A stretch of 64,000 nt of DNA from Nannobrachium achirus (GCA_963921795.1 OY997655.1:7314822-7378821); one strand, 5' to 3'; positions 1 to 27,325 are shown, counted from the first letter of the stretch. Notes: a model not told the origin generated them from the letters alone. A program made the numbers and translations.

Positions 1-62
1 GGAGAACATTCTCTCTGCGCAGCAACGCTGGAAAAATAGAACAGCGGCGTATCGACGCGGCA

Positions 63-662
63 GGCGAGGCGGCAGACTCGCACCTGCGTGTGTCTGACAC
101 CACCGGTGAGGGTTAACCCGCATTTACACCAAGAAAAAATACACGGCGTAAAAGCGCATAGGAACGCAATTCTGCGTGACTTCAGTCCGTGAGGCTGTTG
201 TTGATTGACAGTCACTCTGTCCCTGTCATTTCACACAGACACACCTACACGCAGAGCAGCACTGCTTTCATTGGCTTCAAGAGCTCACGCACGCACAAGA
301 TTTGAATAATGTTGGACGAGACGAACTTCATTCAAATCTCTGTCGGTCTGATGCGTGCGCTCAGCGAGAAATTGGGCGTTTTTTGCCGTATCGCACTAGA
401 CAGGCTCCACCTAATTCTCTATTTGAAATGAATGGGATGCGTGCGCTCACACATGCAACACGTGCTGTGCATGAATAGGCCTTTAAGGCCTATTCACACT
501 ACACTGGTGTTGCGTCAATCGGATTGAAGGCGCACAGAATTGTGTTCCTACGCGCTTTTACGCTGTGTATTTTTTCTTGGTGTGAATGTGGGTTTACACC
601 AACTGGTACGGCGAGGCGGCAGACTCGCACCTGCGTGTGTCTGACACCACCGGTGAGGGTTA
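63..662. mobile_element. Foldback element (inverted repeats 115-176/531-593) flanked by 53-bp direct repeats
   Basis: Bases 115-176 are an imperfect inverted repeat of 531-593; both arms contain the complement of a TTCTTGGTGTAAATG-like block. The pair is bracketed by a 53-bp direct repeat at 63-115 and 610-662 that begins GGCGAGGCGGCAGACTCG. The interior is non-coding and CpG-rich. The same structure occurs at 38,010-38,598. It looks like a non-autonomous foldback DNA element; the 53-bp direct repeats are too long for an ordinary target-site duplication. Confidence 0.6.
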
Positions 663-1335
663 GTTCATTGAAAATAATGGGGTGTATGTTGTGTATGTTT
701 TGACGCACCATGTCTGCGCCGCCTCCACATCCGGTGTGTTTCCCTTGATTATAGTCTCATAAACTATTAGACAGATGAGCATCATATCTCTTGTGCACAA
801 TGTCATCAAGCCAAGGACCTCAATTCCAGAATAGTTTTCAAATTGACCAACAACTACATGTTTGTTGTTTTTGGAAATGAATAACTGTAGCACAATCGTT
901 CCTCCAGGCTATGGAATAGGCATCCTGAGACAATGGACCAGGACTAGCCAATCAGGGGGCTACATGTCCGGTCTATGAGATCCACAATACTAACCAATTA
1001 TAATGCTGTCAAAAACAATGTTGTGTATCTTCCTCTGATGAAGGACTCACACAGTTAAAACCAACACTTACAGTTCAATAGCTTTGATTGACTGGTGATA
1101 CAAATATAATTGATATAAGAAATTGTTTAATAAAATTAAAGAAATTTGTAGGGAGTTAAAAAAAAGTAAAAAAAAAAAACAAGAAAAAAAACTTTTCTTG
1201 TAGTGTAACAATTAAAGTAAACATTATTTAATTAATGGAATTGATTATTAAAATAGTTGATAATCTGATAATATAATGAATCCGTGAAGCTGATCTGCAC
1301 ACGCGCGCACGAACGAGTGAGCACACAAGCACATG

Positions 1336-1341
<6 letters not shown>
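663..1341. other. Gene-free intronic sequence
   Basis: No coding exon or recognisable transposon end was found here. It contains AT-rich sequence with A-runs near 1,160-1,190. It should lie within the GIMAP intron between the first and second AIG1 exons, as judged from the distal copy. Confidence 0.5.

Positions 1342-1428
<87 letters not shown>
1342..1428. repeat. (CA)n microsatellite
   Basis: About 43 CA units preceded by GCGCGC. The distal counterpart is 39,282-39,386 (about 52 units), so length differs between the duplicates. Confidence 0.98.
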
Positions 1429-1430
<2 letters not shown>

Positions 1431-1651
1431 AGATGTATTGTAGATGTATTGTTCCACTGTTACATGACTCTAGGTAATAATGTCACTGCATACATCACTG
1501 TACTCTACTGACCTCTAGTGGACACACCTTGGTGTTCATTTAACTTGTATCAATGTGATTATTACATATTAACAACATCATAGAATTACCTGGACATTGT
1601 TCCTTTGTTCCTCAACCACAACAAAAACACACGTTCAAAATGTTTGAAAAT

Positions 1652-1707
1652 AGCAGATCTACAAGCTCACAATGTGTCACATCACATCATGAGCTTGTAG
1701 ATCTGCT
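1652..1707. repeat. Short palindromic element, locus 1
   Basis: An 18-bp arm AGCAGATCTACAAGCTCA at 1,652-1,669 has its exact reverse complement at 1,690-1,707, with a 20-base loop. It is a member of the palindrome family described in the findings. The distal counterpart at 39,610-39,669 has a longer loop. Confidence 0.9.
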
Positions 1708-1800
1708 TGTTTAACAATGTGTTGTTAAAATGTGTAGTTTAATCATAAGCGTTTAAATAAAAAGCATCAAAGTGAGAGTAATCAATGTTTTCTCTGACAG

Positions 1801-17720
<15,920 letters not shown>

Positions 17721-17775
17721 ATGAAACTTTAGGCTGGATTTATACTTTTTTCCGGCTGGTGTCACATGCCAAAGT

Positions 17776-17796
17776 AGCAGATCTACAAGCTCACAC
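17776..17796. repeat. Half copy of palindromic element, locus 3
   Basis: Only the left arm AGCAGATCTACAAGCTCACA is present, in the GIMAP 3' untranslated region. The distal counterpart is 46,992-47,012. Confidence 0.8.
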
Positions 17797-17933
17797 AATA
17801 TCATGTGCATTGTTGTTCTTTTCAGTGTACTGAAACATTTGAGTTGTACAGATAAAAATAGTTGTCTATATATGATACTATAGTATATGATATTGTATTG
17901 TAAATAAGTCAGTTGTTTTGTAAATAAGTACAG

Positions 17934-17939
17934 AATAAA
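17934..17939 (+). terminator. Candidate poly(A) signal of proximal GIMAP gene
   Basis: AATAAA 214 bases after the stop. The distal copy keeps it at 47,149-47,154. Confidence 0.5.
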
Positions 17940-17994
17940 ATATACATACATCCAGCTGATGAATCACGCTGATATTTGATGTTCTCTTTTCAGT

Positions 17995-18016
17995 CAAGGA
18001 TGACATGTTGATAATG
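17995..18016 (+). pseudogene. Relic B-type tail exon downstream of the stop
   Basis: CTCTTTTCAG is followed by TCAAGGATGACATG, resembling the start of B exons (TTTCAG|TCTGTGGTGAAGGATCC). No usable donor or matching reading frame follows. The spacing from the A-type terminal exon matches an A-to-B intron. Distal counterpart begins near 47,209. Confidence 0.4.
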
Positions 18017-18069
18017 AATTTTCCACAAATCTCACATCAGTCGGGCTCTGAACATTACAATGTTACAAT

Positions 18070-18435
18070 TAGGGATGTCCCGATCACATTTTTTTTGCTG
18101 CCGATCCCGATCACATATTTTCGCTCTCGATTCGATCCCGATCCGATCTTTCGGCAATGCATTAAGGAAAAAGAAAAGAAGAAAATGCTTTTATGTTGTC
18201 CGTTAAGGTTGTTTTTTTAATTTAAATAACAGTATCCATTTTATCCAAGTTTCTTTTTTCACTTCATAGTGCAGCATTGTATCAAAACAAATTAAAAATA
18301 AAACTCATCAGCTTATATATTTTTTAAATATATAAAGACAAGGTGTTCCCGATCTTTTTCTCCCGATTCCGATCTTCTGAAATCGGCCCCAATCTCCCTG
18401 ATTTCTGATCTCCCAATCCGATCAGGACATCCCTA
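18070..18435. mobile_element. hAT-like non-autonomous element
   Basis: 366 bp; ends TAGGGATGTCCCGATC and GATCAGGACATCCCTA, with a perfect 8-bp duplication GTTACAAT at 18,062-18,069 and 18,436-18,443. It has no coding capacity and predates the segmental duplication (distal copy 47,285-47,643). Confidence 0.9.
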
Positions 18436-18626
18436 GTTACAATGGATACATTTACAACCACGTGAGCTTTTATTGAAGAGATTTATACATGAGTATCTTT
18501 GATAGCACGGTTGTCAAGCATAGCATGTGTTTGCTAACACTTCAGATCCAGATGTGTGCACAGCTGGGAGGAGCAGGAGGAGTCAGGACATGTGTTCCAG
18601 TACTGACACCTCACTCTGTTAGCCTG

Positions 18627-18627
18627 G

Positions 18628-18665
<38 letters not shown>

Positions 18666-18990
18666 GACTTTATTAGAAGTTTGCATAGGAAAAGGTACAG
18701 TTTCATGACGGTACAGTTCACTGGTAGGCCTACAAGGTCAAGTGATCAACTAAAAGGATACACCCAATTTCATTTGAAATGTATTTCCCCCCTTTTTTTC
18801 TTTCTTTTTTTTCTTTTTGAACTCATATAATATTGAATGACAGATAGATAGAACACAGTAGGTATACAGAATATAATATCATCAGAAAAAACAGTCATGC
18901 ATAAAAACAGGGGTAAAACACAATGCAAAATTTGAGTAGCAGGTGATCTGTACACCTCCTGCCTGGGATTGATTGGAACCTGGGTCCTCA
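18627..18990 (-). mobile_element. LINE 3' end, reverse orientation
   Basis: On the - strand the segment ends AATAAAGTCTTCAATCAATC with further (CAAT) units, the usual shape of a LINE 3' tail. A distal counterpart is at 47,836-48,170; related tails occur near 20,028, 25,222 and 32,172. Confidence 0.55.
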
Positions 18991-19374
18991 ATGAGAGCGT
19001 GTCTGCAGTAGCCCTTGTCAACCAGTAGGTGTCCTACCTGACCAAATGTCAGAGCAGGGAGTCCACTAGCCTCGTAAACCAGTCTCTCTTCCTGCCTTCA
19101 TTCAAGGAAATTAAAAACAAGGTAGGGACATATACGTCATTTTCGCTATCATGCAATTCCAGTCGGCAGATTCGTCTCACCATGGGAGCCAGGCCTGCAG
19201 CCGGAAGTTTGGTGGCCTGCATTGGATTCCATGGAAGTCCGTGGAGAAGCTCATGAACAAACCACCAACAAACAATTATTCTGACTGTCTTAGACCTTTG
19301 TCAAATAATCACTTCTGGAAAATAAAAGACATCATATAAAACTTTTTTTCCTGCTATGTTACTTTTCAATGTGC

Positions 19375-19626
19375 ACACTGTGCAATTTTATAGAGGTATC
19401 TAAAGAGTACAACGTACGTTCTGAACGTGCCAAGGATTTAGTGTTGCCATGTGTGCTTATTATAAGCGACTTTGGACTTATTTGTCTGTGAAGTTGCTTG
19501 TAAATATTGGTTGTTGCAGGTGGCGTCTTGGGATCGTGTGTGGGGTGTGTGTGTGTGTACACTTCTGCTTTGGCAATGTAAACGTATGTTTTCTCATGCC
19601 AATAAAGCCCCTTGAATTGAATTGAA
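19375..19626 (+). mobile_element. LINE 3' fragment
   Basis: Ends GCCAATAAAGCCCCTTGAATT followed by TGAATTGAA units, typical of a fish LINE tail. It is nested in the 19,067-21,094 element. Confidence 0.6.
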
Positions 19627-20562
19627 ATTGTGTGTGTGGGGGGGGGGGGGGGGGGGGGACCCCCAGGGGGTCCGCGGAGGTACTGCAGGGGGTCCGCGAA
19701 ATAATTGCTTGATTGATGAACATGAATAAATAAATACATTTCTTTTACTCTTTTCCCCCCAAATGTCCATTTATCTTCAAATATCTTTTAAAACATTTTC
19801 CACATTTATGTTAAAAATAAAACATGCTTACTGTGCACAATTGACATTGTTGATTATTGACATTGTTCTCAATAAGGTATGCCTATGTATTCATGTTTAA
19901 AATAAAAGTATGAATATGTTACATATGAAACACGATGTTATACATGAATATAGCTTACGAATGTTCAATCTGTTCTAAAGTGAACAAGTTTTGCTTACCG
20001 GTATTTTTTATTTATTTTTTCCTTTTTGATTGAAGAATGTATTAGAAGCCTGGAAAACGTACAGTTTTATGACAGTAGGCCTACTTGTAGCCTAATCATA
20101 CAAGGTCAACTAAAAGGAGATCCTAGTAAGCTTTTTGTCTTATTTTAAGCCACTTTATGTATCTCATAACATTGAAAGAGACCGATGGAGCACAGTAGGC
20201 TACTTTGCATAGGATATGCAGTAACAACCAGTGTTTCTAAGTGGTGGTGGTGGTAGGCTACCAACGTTTTTTACTTGAGTAAAAGTATCATCAATATTAT
20301 CAATGTTTTGATCAATTGAGTACAAAGGACCCCATATACTTTTTTGGAAAAATAATTTTAGCAGAACTACTACTTTACTGTAGCCGACTTCTCTGTACCT
20401 GTCTCTGCAAACTGTAAGTAATCAATCAATACAGCAATTTAGAAATAATCTCACAAGTTAAACTCAGGAATTAAAAATGAATGATATTAAAATAGAATCA
20501 AAGTACCAATATAGAAAGTGCTCATTATGCAGAATGTCGCATTTGACAAGTTTTCAAAGTCT

Positions 20563-20594
20563 TAGCAGATCTATAGCTTGTTGATGGTTATTTT
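20563..20594. repeat. Degenerate palindromic element, locus 4
   Basis: AGCAGATCTATAGCTTGTTG followed by ATGGTTATTTT; the centre is collapsed and only traces of both arms remain. Confidence 0.4.
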
Positions 20595-21107
20595 CAATAC
20601 AGCAGTATAAAGTGCTCATAAAAGCCTAGTACCTGCCTGGCCCTAGTTGGTTATTTTGGTCTTGTTTTCCTAGGCCTGGTTGCTTATTTCTCAGAACCTG
20701 GCAACACTACCAGAAACGATACATGACGGAGGATGACGCTGTTTAGATGCCCCAATAAAATTATACTGTGTGCACATAAAAAAACAATTGATTGGAAAAC
20801 AACCTGTGATATGCATTCTTTTATATTCCTGGACCGATTAACTGACAAAGGAGATAAACGTTCAGAAATAATTTATTCACAACCATGGTCCAGCTGGCTG
20901 TCATCCTTCTGCCATGGACTCCATTGCAGTTCACACAACTTCCGGTCCCAGTTTTGGCTCCCATGAGCGTCAATGGCGGATGCCCAGCCGTTTTGGCGAC
21001 TCTACCTTCTTTATAGTTATCTTGCCTTCATTCGAATGCGAGCAGTCTCTCTTCCTGCCTTCATTCGAATGGGAGGAGTCAGTTTACTAGGCTAGGAGTC
21101 CACCTCC

Positions 21108-21222
21108 ACAGAGTTCAACAACACTAGTTGACATAAACAGAGTTCAACAACACTAGTTGACATAAACAGAGTTCAACAACACTAGTTGACATAAACAGAG
21201 TTCAACAACACTAGTTGACATC
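21108..21222. repeat. 29-bp tandem repeat, four units
   Basis: Units start ACAGAGTTCAACAACACTAG. The distal copy has a single related unit near 48,540. Confidence 0.9.
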
Positions 21223-21689
21223 AGTCAAATAACATTGAGAAAACATCCAAGTCAATTAATTCATTTACTGTCACTTGATCTAGAATAGTTTGTCTTATTA
21301 TTGTATTGTATTTTATGTACAGTATAGGCTACATATTCACCTGCCACAATCTATATTATTCTATTGTATTTTAATTGATAAAGCCAATTGGTAATATTAT
21401 AGGCTACATAGATTTAACAGCCACAATAATATTCTTTAAATATCGTTGCTTTATATCTATATATTTTTTTAGTTTCTTGTATGATTTATTTAGTGTAGAA
21501 GATAATTGTTCTGTAAACTTATTGTGGTGTGGATGGAGCATTTGAGCCACAGACCACCATTTGACGAGATTTAGACCCAAAACGTAGAATATTTTGTTAT
21601 AGTTCAAGGTTCCATTTGTACCCTCTAGTAGTCTAGGATTTCACTGTGTGACCACATGTTAGAGTAATGATGTTGTGTTTTCTCTGCAG

Positions 21690-22000
21690 ACCAGACTCCA
21701 GCACACATCACCTCACCTCTCAGCTCTCAGACCCACTCCTCTCTACCTCACCTCACTCAGACCCACTCCTCTCCACCTCACCTAACCTCAATCAGACCCA
21801 CTCCTCTCCACCTCACCTCACCTCTCAGACCCACTCCTCTCCACCTCACCTCACCTCACTCAGACCCACTCCTCTCCACCTCACCTCACCTCACTCAGAA
21901 CTCACTCCTCTCCACCTCACCTCAGCCCAGCCATGGATGACAACATGGATGCTGACGGCCAGAGAGAATCACCACAGGCTGCCGAGAGGATGAGACGGGA

Positions 22001-22001
<1 letters not shown>
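21690..22001 (+). CDS. Kelch-family exon 1 with repetitive 5' UTR, proximal
   Basis: Acceptor TTTTCTCTGCAG at 21,689. The UTR (21,690-21,932) is a variable tandem array of CTCACCT / CAGACCCACTCCTCT units. Coding from ATG 21,933: MDDNMDADGQRESPQAAERM then RRD. The donor GTGAGTGTGTG is continuous with a (GT)n tract. Confidence 0.75.

Positions 22002-22006
<5 letters not shown>

Positions 22007-22093
<87 letters not shown>
22007..22093 (+). repeat. (GT)n tract fused to the exon 1 donor
   Basis: The GTGAG donor at 22,002 runs straight into GT repeats. The distal tract is 51,579-51,736 and is longer and compound (GT/GCGT). Confidence 0.95.
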
Positions 22094-22094
<1 letters not shown>

Positions 22095-22426
22095 GTGATG
22101 CTATCTCTCACAGGTTTGGGTAAAACGTTGATGCCCCCCGTTACTGCAGAAACACTTCTTTGAGAAATAATAACTCTATAACTCTGTGTGATTGTATCAT
22201 TTGTATTCCGTAAATAATTACGTTATTGTGTCATAGTAATTGTGTATATATTTCGTAGGTTTGTGTTAATCGTGTAATTATTTCCACAATTACATTAGAT
22301 AAGGGCTGCTAGGTGTAGTTCATAATAATGTGGAGGCTACTTTAGTTCAGTGTTGTTTAAGTGTGTCTGCATCGTGAGCCTGGGGGGCGTGAACGACTTC
22401 ATACCTGTGATAGATTCCTTCTCACG

Positions 22427-22790
22427 TGCGTGCGTGCGTGCGGGGACTGCCCATAAGTTCGAAATCTCATTAGTCCTACATCTCATTAGTCCTACATCTC
22501 ATTAGTCCGAATTTAGTTAGGGTTAGGGTTTAGGTTTAGGCATAGTTTTACTGAGGTTTGGGTTAGGTTTAGGCATAGTTTTACTGAGGTTTGGGTTAGG
22601 TTTAGGCATAGTTTTACTGAGGTTAGGTTTAGGTTTAGGCATAGTATTTTTCACCAGGTTAACATCACCAGATTCTGACTAATGAGATGTAGGAACAATG
22701 AGATTTCTGCCATGGCACCGTGCGAGCGTGCATGCATGTGTGTGCATGCATGCGTGTGCGTGCATGCATGTGTGTGCATGCATGTGTGTG
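22427..22790. repeat. Private repeat block with TTAGGG-like motifs and GCATGC-rich end
   Basis: Contains three units ending GGCATAGTTTTACTGAGG with TTAGGGTTAGGG-like starts (22,515-22,650), CTCATTAGTCCTACAT repeats, and a GTGTGCATGCATGCG tract. The distal copy lacks the block. Confidence 0.7.
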
Positions 22791-23156
22791 CGCGCACGTT
22801 CAAAAAACTATTGCGAGTAGCTGACACATGAAGCACAGCAACATTTGATCATTCACGGACAAATAGTTGTTGTTTTATTTGTCCGATCATAAATCTCACT
22901 CTGAATGTGGTTGTGGTTGCACTTTCAGGAGCAGTGCACCTCTATCCTTGTTTATTTGTCTGTTTTCACTTACAAGACATTTTTAAATTGGTTACAAAGA
23001 TTCAAAAAATGTGAAGGAGAATGCCTAAAACCCCTCCAGGGACTTGAGAAGTGGCATTCTCCGGGAATATGTGTACATACAAAATCAGAGTAGAAGGTAT
23101 CTATCCTTTAGGAATAATATAATGACATTAATACACATGTCATATCCTCCCTGCAG

Positions 23157-23315
23157 ACTGAGGTGTTTGTGGAGGCCAACCATCCCAGCCAGGTGTTGGA
23201 GGGTCTCAACAGACAGCGTCTCAACAACACCCTGTGTGATGTGACTCTGTGCTGTGAGGGACAGCAGTTCCCCTGCCATCGTTCTGTACTGGCCTCCTTC
23301 AGCTCCTACTTTGAG
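23157..23315 (+). CDS. Kelch-family exon 2 (BTB), proximal
   Basis: 159 nt, phase 0 to 0, acceptor CCTGCAG. Encodes TEVFVEANHPSQVLEGLN, then the BTB core. Nearly identical to the distal exon 52,535-52,693. Confidence 0.85.
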
Positions 23316-23329
23316 GTAAATACATGAAT

Positions 23330-23588
23330 TGCATTGTTATGGCGCTTTTCCAAGAGCTCAAAGCGCTTTACAGTGGTTCATTCATTCATTCATTGAGAGG
23401 TGAAGTGGCCAACAGTTGACGCCAGCGTCCTCACTTCCCACATTCACACACCAATGGTGGCAAAGCTGACTGAAACAGTCTGACTCATCGGAGGCAGTGT
23501 GCGGTTCAGTGTCTTGCCAAAGTACACTTCGACGTGTGGACAGGAGGAAGAGCCGGGATTCGAACCGCCAACCCATGTATCATTGCTC
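23330..23588 (-). mobile_element. tRNA-derived SINE, reverse orientation, 5'-truncated
   Basis: On the - strand it carries a B box GGTTCGAATCCC (complement near 23,555-23,566) and ends in an AGCGCC-type tail. TACATGAAT is duplicated at 23,321-23,329 and 23,589-23,597. The distal copy (52,708-52,980) includes the A-box end (TGGCTCAGGAGG on -). Confidence 0.7.
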
Positions 23589-23732
23589 TACATGAATATA
23601 TTCTAAATATACACACATTTATTGACCTGCTGTTGTTACGATACCAATATCTTTGTATAAAGCAAATTACATTTTCAATTCTGCCTTGGCTTTCACCGCA
23701 ACCGAATATCCTAAACCATGAACACCCCAAGC

Positions 23733-24137
23733 TAGGGAGGGGACGATATGAACATTTCATGTCATGATTATTGTGACGAAAGAAGTTTCGCGATAATAGA
23801 ACTATGCCCAACTTCCCTTATCCCGGGGCGGAACATTTGCCCAAAAAATAGCTGATCTACAAGCTCACAACGGGTCGCGTTGTGAGCTTGTAGTTCGGCT
23901 ATTTTTTTGGCAAAGAGATTTGGTAGAGAGTGAAAAAAATACAGTATCAAGTACATTATTTCCAGATCCGTTTTTTATCAATTATAGAGGGTTTAACTGG
24001 TAGATCGGCAAATAAAAGGTGAATTGATCCCAGTGTATGAGGATAATTCCACGCTAAATTTAAAACTGCACAATACGATTATTGTGAGTGTTCTTTTATC
24101 ACGATAAACGATAATAGCGATTATCGTCCCAATCCTG
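23733..24137. mobile_element. hAT-like non-autonomous element containing a palindrome
   Basis: Ends TAGGGAGGGGACGATAT and the complement of CAGGATTGGGACGATAAT; flanks CCCCAAGC / CTCCAAGC form an 8-bp duplication with one change. Palindrome locus 5 is nested within. The distal counterpart is 54,000-54,393. Confidence 0.75.
23841..23910. repeat. Palindromic element, locus 5
   Basis: A 70-bp near-palindrome from CCAAAAAATAGC to GCTATTTTTTTGG with centre CGGGTCGCG. In the distal copy the centre reads CGCGACCCG, its reverse complement. Confidence 0.88.
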
Positions 24138-24173
24138 CTCCAAGCCAACCATTCACCTTTCCAACCTCCACAG

Positions 24174-24308
24174 GCCATGTTTACATCGGGCATGAAGGAG
24201 TCTACAGATGACAGGGTGACCATGAGTGGAGTGGAAGCTCAGATGTTGGGACTGCTGGTGGACTTTGCCTACACTTACAGGGTGTCCATCTCCCCGGATA
24301 ATGTGCAG
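24174..24308 (+). CDS. Kelch-family exon 3 (end of BTB), proximal
   Basis: 135 nt, phase 0 to 0. Encodes AMFTSGMKESTDDRVTMSG, then EAQMLGLLVDFAYTYRVSI and SPDNVQ. One Arg-to-Gly change (MLG against MLR) relative to the distal copy. The next exon is missing in this copy. Confidence 0.85.
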
Positions 24309-24879
24309 GTAATGTAGTATCACCAGGCATTGACAATAAGGCTTGCCCACCTGCCCCCGGCAGGTAAATAAAACTTTCAGGCAGGTGGAGTTTGCTTTCA
24401 GGTTGCTTGACCGGGAAAGTGCTCATATGAGAGGGGGGACGCAAACCATTGATAAACACAACACGAGATACAGTATCTGTCTATGTCTAAACACCTGAAC
24501 ATGTCTTCTGGTCTGTTGAATGTAAAATATACCTATAATGTGCTGTTTTCACTGTTGCTACACTTAAAAATATTAGTGTGTGAACTCAGTCATATTCAAT
24601 TCAATTGCTATGTAGGTATATGGATGCATTTTTAATTTGTTTTTGCATAGCCCCAAAAAGTGTTAAATTGAACCGTAATTCAAATTTTACCTATCATTTT
24701 ATAATGGACGATTTACTTTTTGGGCAAGTGACTATGAGACTTTAGTGTCAACCCCTGATCATCATCCGGGAAATCTCACTCTTTCGAACGACCGTCATTT
24801 TGACCACTGATTTAGAAAGTTAATTCCACTGATTTAGAAAGTAATTCTAAACGCGTGCGTGCGTGCGTGCGTGCGTGCT

Positions 24880-25400
24880 TCACAGCCAGGTGGAAATGAC
24901 GGTGCTTAATGAATTTGAGGTCACATGAGTTTTCTAGCTACACAGTGGGTGGATCACTTTACTGCCACAGGCTCTCACATATTTACAGTACAGATTGTTG
25001 GCTTTACAGAGGACAGGGTTACTTGAGGACAGGAGGAGATCAAGTTCTACCAACTAAACTAGTTTTATGTTTGTCAAGGCAGCTTTAATAGTTTAGTCTC
25101 TTTCTGTTCAGGTAAACAGATATTCTATGTTCATATTTATTTTTAAAAAGCCCTGCAGAAGACTTGGCTGTTTCCTCTTTTTACACCAAGTGCCTGGATC
25201 CTTTTTATCAGAGATTCTGATGCTTTATTGATTGATTGAATACTTTATTAACAGTTTGTAGAGACAAGTACAGGGTACAATACAATGTCAGCAAAAATGT
25301 TTTTTCCAAGAAAGTCTAGATGACTGTGTACTCAATTCATTGAAACATACTAGACATACTATGCTAAAACATCATAACATCATATCAACAAGTAGAAAAG
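24880..25400. repeat. Direct repeat of 31,826-32,360
   Basis: About 520 bp of high identity starting GGTGGAAATGA(C/T)GGTGCTTAA. The match resumes at 27,325-27,475 with 32,440-32,610, so 25,400-27,320 is an insertion in this copy. It contains a (TTGA)n LINE-tail fragment near 25,222. Confidence 0.85.
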
Positions 25401-25419
25401 GAAAAAAATCAAAACCTCC

Positions 25420-27325
25420 ACCGGCTGTCCGTCCGTCAGTCACACGTCACACTTTTGCCCTGCTCATATCTCCGCAACCGTTGCCCCGATCCATGCCAAA
25501 TTTTGCACACACACTCCTTGCCTGCCAAATCACAACCTCCACTGGCCTCAATTCTCACATGGCTCTCTTCTAGCGCCACCATGAGGCCGATTCTTGCAAA
25601 ACACATTTTTGGACACTGCTCCTACAATTTTTGCCGTAAAATCACGCAAATCGGTACACAGGCCCTCATTTATCAATGGAGTGTAAAAAATGGTCTATTT
25701 TTTTCACCAAATTTTGCGTAGGGCAACGTGTGCACGGCATTTATCAATGCTTCCTAAACAGACACACCTGGTGTACATTTGATCCCAGCGTTGATAAATG
25801 CGCAGGCTGAAATTTAAATAACACGCCCTTAATTATTCTCGAAACGCCCCCATTTTACGACCAGAACAACCCGAATACGACCTAACAACCAAAGAAAAGC
25901 CATGTCCGCCTCCCACACAGACCACGCACACATGCACGCACGCACGCACACAACTACACACGCAACTAGGCTACTTGGAACAGCAGCATTTTGGTTTACA
26001 CAGCAGTCTTTGACAGTGGAAACGTGGGATTAACCAACGGTACAATCTTTGACAAGGAGGCTATAGCACCGCAGCCGACATGAATGACACAAGTCACTGG
26101 TCACTGCCATGAATACTTTTGGATATTAATTTAAACCATTGCCTACCCGTGCCGTGCGTGCGCAGACAGAGCGCGTTCATTTGGTTACAAGCAATCATAT
26201 TCCCCATGGCCATGATCTCAAGGCTCGCCACGTCGGGTTTCATCATTAACTCCAGCATAGTGTACAGTATCTACTGTATAAATTGAGAGACCCCACGGTT
26301 ACGTTTTGGATATTAATTTAACCCAATTTCGGTGACGAGCGCAATGCACTTTTGAGTGCTTGAACTAGCGATCATGTACCGTTCCTGCGCGGGCTGGTCT
26401 TCTCCCAGGTGGGCCGTGGACCCCCAAATAAATCATCCGCAGCGTGCGTGCGCGCGGCTGGGCACAGCCAGGTTTGGAGCATCGGGTTTTATCCATATTT
26501 AAAAGGACTCGCGTCACTGTATAAATTGGTGGTAGATCACAGCGGCGCCTCTCTGGTCCCGAAAATGCTCTCGCATGCATTCGTAGGCTATTATGTGCTT
26601 GTTCTGAGCCAGGTCTGCAATCTTAAAATATAGACTGTTAAAGCACTTAACAGTAGATTGCTTCCATGTTGCTAGATTTTGATTGCTTGTCATTGTAACT
26701 TGGAAATAAAATCGGCGTGCATGTCCATGATGTAGCTGGCTATAATATACTTTTATAAAATGTTATATTTTCACAGGATTATTTATTATTGTGTTGGATA
26801 TACATTTTCGAGTGGATACATGTGTCCATTGCCTGTCAAATAGTTACACAATGCTGCTCCGCACGTCTACAATGGAACAAAGTGGTGTAGGATGAATCCT
26901 ACACCACCTCTGGACTTGACGTGAGATTTGATCCTACCCTACGCCAACGTCAAAGTCAAGTTGAAATGATAAATGTCGAGACTTCCCTAAATTTCGGTGT
27001 ACACCCAAATTTTGATCTGCACCACGTTGATAAATGAGGGCCAGTATGTCTACACTCATCTTATCAACATGGATATGTCCCATTTAGCGCCACCTTCAGG
27101 CCGGTTTTTTAAAACACATTTTTGGACACTACTCCTACACGCAAATCGGTACACAGTACAGGTATGTCTACACGCATGTCATCAACATGAATCTGTCCCA
27201 TATAGCGCCACCATCAGGCTGATCTTTTCAAACAAATTTTTGGACACTACTCCTACACATTTTGGCCTAAAATCACGCTGCGACCTGACGGTCGCTTATC
27301 TCCCGATTAGGGAGTCTTACTGGTA
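25420..27325. mobile_element. Fish interspersed repeat (GCGCCACC class) interrupted by a 1,380-bp element
   Basis: Repeated phrases such as TAGCGCCACCATCAGGC and TTTTTGGACACTACTCCTAC occur on both sides. The insertion 25,662-27,041 has inverted ends GCCCTCATTTATCAA / TTGATAAATGAGGGC and CAG on both flanks. A 12-bp-stem hairpin (GTGGTGTAGGAT) lies at 26,881-26,906. No transposase frame was seen. Confidence 0.6.

Larger units (their letters stand above)
19067..21094. mobile_element. 2.0-kb TIR element private to the proximal copy
   Basis: The ends TAGCCTCGTAAAC and the complement of TAGCCTAGTAAAC are inverted, with GGAGTCCAC at both flanks (19,058-19,066 and 21,095-21,103). The distal copy shows the unoccupied site near 48,520. 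The inside is a patchwork with a LINE 3' end and a G-run and no transposase frame. Confidence 0.75.
21690..24308 (+). pseudogene. Truncated BTB-Kelch family gene, proximal copy (exons 1-3 only)
   Basis: Exons are 21690-22001 (5' UTR plus ATG at 21,933), 23157-23315 and 24174-24308. They encode an N-terminal leader and most of a BTB domain, including TLCDVTLCCEGQQFPCHRSV and the AMFTSGM region. No counterpart of exons 4-7 of the distal gene exists after 24,308; homology between copies ends at about 24,770. BTB-Kelch proteins are usually CUL3 ubiquitin-ligase adaptors, which need the missing BACK and Kelch parts. There is no internal stop. It may be a non-functional fragment or encode a BTB-only product. 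Confidence 0.75.

Noticed and set aside
18005..18220. Extra GIMAP coding exon after the stop
   Set aside because: It follows the terminal stop, its reading frame runs into a hAT-like element and no donor fits; treated as a relic only.
22515..22650. Interstitial telomere
   Set aside because: TTAGGG-like motifs are degenerate and belong to a longer local repeat unit ending GGCATAGTTTTACTGAG.
25340..26633. Small frames near 25,340-26,633
   Set aside because: They lie in transposon-like sequence with inverted ends, lack domains and have no splice context.
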